Shown piece after piece: positions 13,694 to 15,821 of a stretch of 15,821 nt of DNA (position 1 is the stretch's first letter; each line of letters opens with the position of its first letter). A model generated the notes under the pieces. It saw only the letters and a program-made list of their open reading frames with translations, made no database searches and was not told where the DNA came from. The position numbers were made by a program, and so were the translations under genes. The DNA comes from Planctomycetota bacterium (GTDB lineage Bacteria; Planctomycetota; Planctomycetia; Planctomycetales; Planctomycetaceae), in the NCBI GenBank assembly GCA_024278285.1, contig JAJRTM010000815.1:1-15821 (forward strand), written 5' to 3'.

Positions 13694-13990
13694 CTACGCC
13701 GGGTTAGGAGATGGGAGTGCATCACAAAACCAAGGCACAAGGGCAGTTCCCGCCTCACTGGCTTCGCATTGCGAAAGCAACTTATTGAGAACAACAGAAA
13801 CATTTTGATCTGTTGAAAGATCAACTGACTGAAGAGAGTTTTGTTGAGAACGGGGCAACTTGACAACTTGCTGCAATTTGTTGTCTGGTGTTTCTGCGAG
13901 CAAACGTTTCTGAAAAGAAACTCCCTTGATTCGTCTTTTAGAACCAGTTTTGCGACCGCGAGCCGATGAATAAAACGTCCGTGCTTTCAT
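13694..13990 (-). CDS. Doubtful hypothetical protein, 98 residues
   Basis: The open frame has a basic N-terminus (ARGRKTGSKRRIKG) and then a mixed segment (VVKLPRSQQNSLQSV). No family is recognised. The ATG at 13990 lacks a ribosome site and no clear promoter is upstream. The stop (TAG at 13696-13694) falls inside the small hairpin CCGGC-TAC-GCCGG (13690-13702) at the edge of the repeat. The last 20 or so residues therefore look like read-through into non-coding sequence, which suggests a gene truncated when the repeat region formed, or no gene at all. Confidence 0.35.
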   Translation of the reverse strand: MKARTFYSSARGRKTGSKRRIKGVSFQKRLLAETPDNKLQQVVKLPRSQQNSLQSVDLSTDQNVSVVLNKLLSQCEASEAGTALVPWFCDALPSPNPA

Positions 13991-14068
13991 CGCGTCTAAA
14001 GCATCTTACTGGAAACAAAAGTGTTGCTCAAATATTACAATAATTTTCTAATGCAAATGGTCTCAGGC

Positions 14069-15712
14069 TTATTTCAAGTGATATTTTTTTACGAGTAGAT
14101 CCATTCGGTAGCCAAAACGTTCTGAAAATCTCTCTTCGTTAACGAGAATATATTCTGGAGGAATATCAACCGTATGAACTCCACCAAATAATCCAATTGC
14201 ATCTATGGTCCACAATGTCCGAGGATGAGATTTTAATAGCTGGGGGACGCTTTCGTAATCAGAGAGTTTGATACTTGGACCACTTAGTATGTTGGAACGA
14301 TGGTTGCCGTGATACTCAGTATACATTGATTTGCTTTCGTCAACATATTGCAGTGCGATGGTCAATACAAAAGGAGAACTGCAAATTACTGGTTCGCTGG
14401 AAATTCGATTTTCATTCAGATAAGAAATCGCGGTTCTGGTTCCGGGGAAACTGGCGAGATAATCTCGGTGACTCGAAAATTGGTATGTCCAATAACCTGT
14501 CCACGAAAAGACAAGTACGAGGCAGGCGTAGCGCAAATAAGGAAACTTTCCACGTCCTAATAGAATGACCAAGCCGATGAGAAAGAAGACGTGTGCAAAG
14601 ATTAAATAACGTACCCCAAGAATGTTACGAATCAACATTCCGTACACGATCACAGCAAATGGTGGAAGCAGAAATGCTATTGCAGTCAACCGTTTTTCTT
14701 GGGTTCGAGAAATAAAGAGCAGTATCCCTATCAGCAGGAAAAAGAGCGATGCAATCCATGCGTAATCAGGCCAGATGATCGATGTTTTCCCTCCCGCCAA
14801 AACTTTCCACATGGCATTATTGAAGCCATCAAAACTAAATGGTGCCATCCAAAGCTGGTGATCGGTCCGTGCTCGTTGAAACATAAATGTCGAAACCCAG
14901 GGCAGCCAGATCATTTGTATGGCCCAACCCGAAAGGATTGCGCCTGCTGTAAGTTGCTTGGTGCGGGTTACCCAACCGCTGCGAGTAAGACTGATAATTG
15001 CTTCAATAATGGCAATCAATAAGAAAGCTGCGAGGGTCCACAAACCGTAATAATGCGTTAATGAAACAGCAGCGGTTGCCAGGGTAAACCCAACCCAATT
15101 AATAAATTTTGAGGGAGTGCGAATTGCACGCAACAAAAATGTCCCTCCCACAATGGCTAAAAATGTTCCAATCGTGTAGGGGCGAGCTTCAAGGCTCATT
15201 TCAATTTGTAACGGACTGATTGCCACCAATATAGCAGCTAAAATGGGAACGATTTCGTGTTCCAGTCCTTTATGCTCAATCTCTGTTATTCTTTGAGTTT
15301 GGGCTACCGCAATTCGAGTAAACCACCAGGCAGCCAGGATTGTCAGAAGGCCAAATAGCACGCTGAGGCTGCGAGCCGCGCTCACACTATTCCCGAAAAG
15401 AGTCATCCATCCACTCAATACAAAATAGTAAAGCGGCGGGTGTGCATCACGAGAAATGGCATCCAATCTTTCACTTAACGGGAATTGGCTGATTCTCCAG
15501 GAACAGGCTTCATCAAACCAGAAGCTGATGGTAGAAAGGTGCTGGGTGCGCAGTAGAAAGCCTACTCCTAGAATGGCCATCAGAATCAAAATGACCGGTC
15601 CCGTTAGGCCGGTAGTTGATGGTTGCACGCTTTCAGATTGAAGATGCTCGATAGACTCTTTAACTTCAGAACTATCCAGCCCCACTTTATTTGGCACGAT
15701 CTCATCGCTCAA
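14069..15712 (-). CDS. GT39/ArnT-like membrane glycosyltransferase
   Basis: This is a 547-residue GT-C fold transferase, an integral membrane enzyme expected to move a sugar from a polyprenyl-phosphate donor to an extracytoplasmic acceptor. After a soluble 37-residue N-terminus and the first span (about 38-55) comes FWFDEACSW with the catalytic-type D67-E68, then HPPLYYFVLSGWMTLFG and ARSLSVLFGLLT, the hallmarks of the PMT_2 family. About ten further hydrophobic spans follow, then a soluble C-terminal domain of about 130 residues. The start is a TTG at 15712-15710 with AGGAGG 6 bases upstream; it overlaps the previous gene's TGA as TTGA, so the two are coupled. The acceptor (lipid, protein or glycan) cannot be told. 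Confidence 0.85.
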   Translation of the reverse strand: MSDEIVPNKVGLDSSEVKESIEHLQSESVQPSTTGLTGPVILILMAILGVGFLLRTQHLSTISFWFDEACSWRISQFPLSERLDAISRDAHPPLYYFVLSGWMTLFGNSVSAARSLSVLFGLLTILAAWWFTRIAVAQTQRITEIEHKGLEHEIVPILAAILVAISPLQIEMSLEARPYTIGTFLAIVGGTFLLRAIRTPSKFINWVGFTLATAAVSLTHYYGLWTLAAFLLIAIIEAIISLTRSGWVTRTKQLTAGAILSGWAIQMIWLPWVSTFMFQRARTDHQLWMAPFSFDGFNNAMWKVLAGGKTSIIWPDYAWIASLFFLLIGILLFISRTQEKRLTAIAFLLPPFAVIVYGMLIRNILGVRYLIFAHVFFLIGLVILLGRGKFPYLRYACLVLVFSWTGYWTYQFSSHRDYLASFPGTRTAISYLNENRISSEPVICSSPFVLTIALQYVDESKSMYTEYHGNHRSNILSGPSIKLSDYESVPQLLKSHPRTLWTIDAIGLFGGVHTVDIPPEYILVNEERFSERFGYRMDLLVKKYHLK

Positions 15713-15821
15713 AATGAGCCTCCTGAGACTATTTGCTGTGCGAGTGGTGTATCAGAAAGTAGCATTCCTTGAGGGCTTGCCAAGGCAGCATAAACAGCAC
15801 CATCAATTGCTTCAGAAAGAA
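15709..15821 (-). CDS. 3' end of an unidentified upstream gene (partial)
   Basis: A minus-strand frame enters from the right edge and reads 36 residues, including SEAIDGAVYAALASPQGMLL, to a TGA at 15711-15709. It is open throughout, and its stop overlaps the TTG start of the glycosyltransferase, the arrangement of a coupled operon. The fragment is too short to assign a family. Confidence 0.65.
   Translation of the reverse strand, partial: LSEAIDGAVYAALASPQGMLLSDTPLAQQIVSGGSF

Noticed and set aside
13477..13866. Minus-strand open frame of 129 codons
   Set aside because: It runs across the intron 3' end, domain V and the repeat, all better explained as non-coding RNA or repeat sequence.

Overview
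The window looks like an accessory region of a member of the Planctomycetota or a close relative. That guess rests on three things: an ECF sigma factor next to a TPR-CHAT protease, small conserved-hypothetical operons of a planctomycete type, and moderate GC by eye. I cannot name the genus. No rRNA, tRNA or CRISPR array was seen.

Left third (1-4612, + strand). A translationally coupled operon encodes an ECF sigma factor, a protein with a zinc-less anti-sigma-like domain, and a 1084-residue TPR-CHAT cysteine protease. Just upstream, the window opens inside the tail of a recent duplicate of the middle gene. The set resembles a protease-controlled sigma switch. It uses the same classes of parts as the sigma arm of type III-E CRISPR (TPR-CHAT, inhibitor, ECF sigma), but no CRISPR component is visible.

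Middle (4613-7937). Two tightly packed minus-strand operons of small genes come first: a response regulator, a 64-residue protein and a degenerate GIY-YIG-like protein; then a zinc-ribbon protein and two conserved-type hypotheticals. After them, an unlisted 34-codon ORF and an XRE regulator diverge from a shared control region with three TGGACTA half-sites. A membrane protein converges on the XRE gene, with a perfect 12-bp hairpin between them.

Mobile-element scrapyard (8049-13669). An IS30-family element has clean ends and a 3-bp target duplication; its transposase gene carries a frameshift at a slippery heptamer. It sits 4 bp behind a tyrosine recombinase gene that has lost its 5' end. Two inverted copies of a composite intergenic repeat follow (a CCACnGAGACAC block plus tandem 8-bp GACGCAAA units). 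A group II intron is inserted inside the second copy, exactly between 8-bp repeat units. An IS407-type IS3-family element then split the intron's reverse transcriptase gene, leaving a 4-bp target duplication. The order of events can be read: repeat, then intron, then IS.

Right end (13694-15821, - strand). A doubtful 98-residue ORF is followed by a GT39-like membrane glycosyltransferase, which is TTGA-coupled to a partial upstream gene running off the edge.
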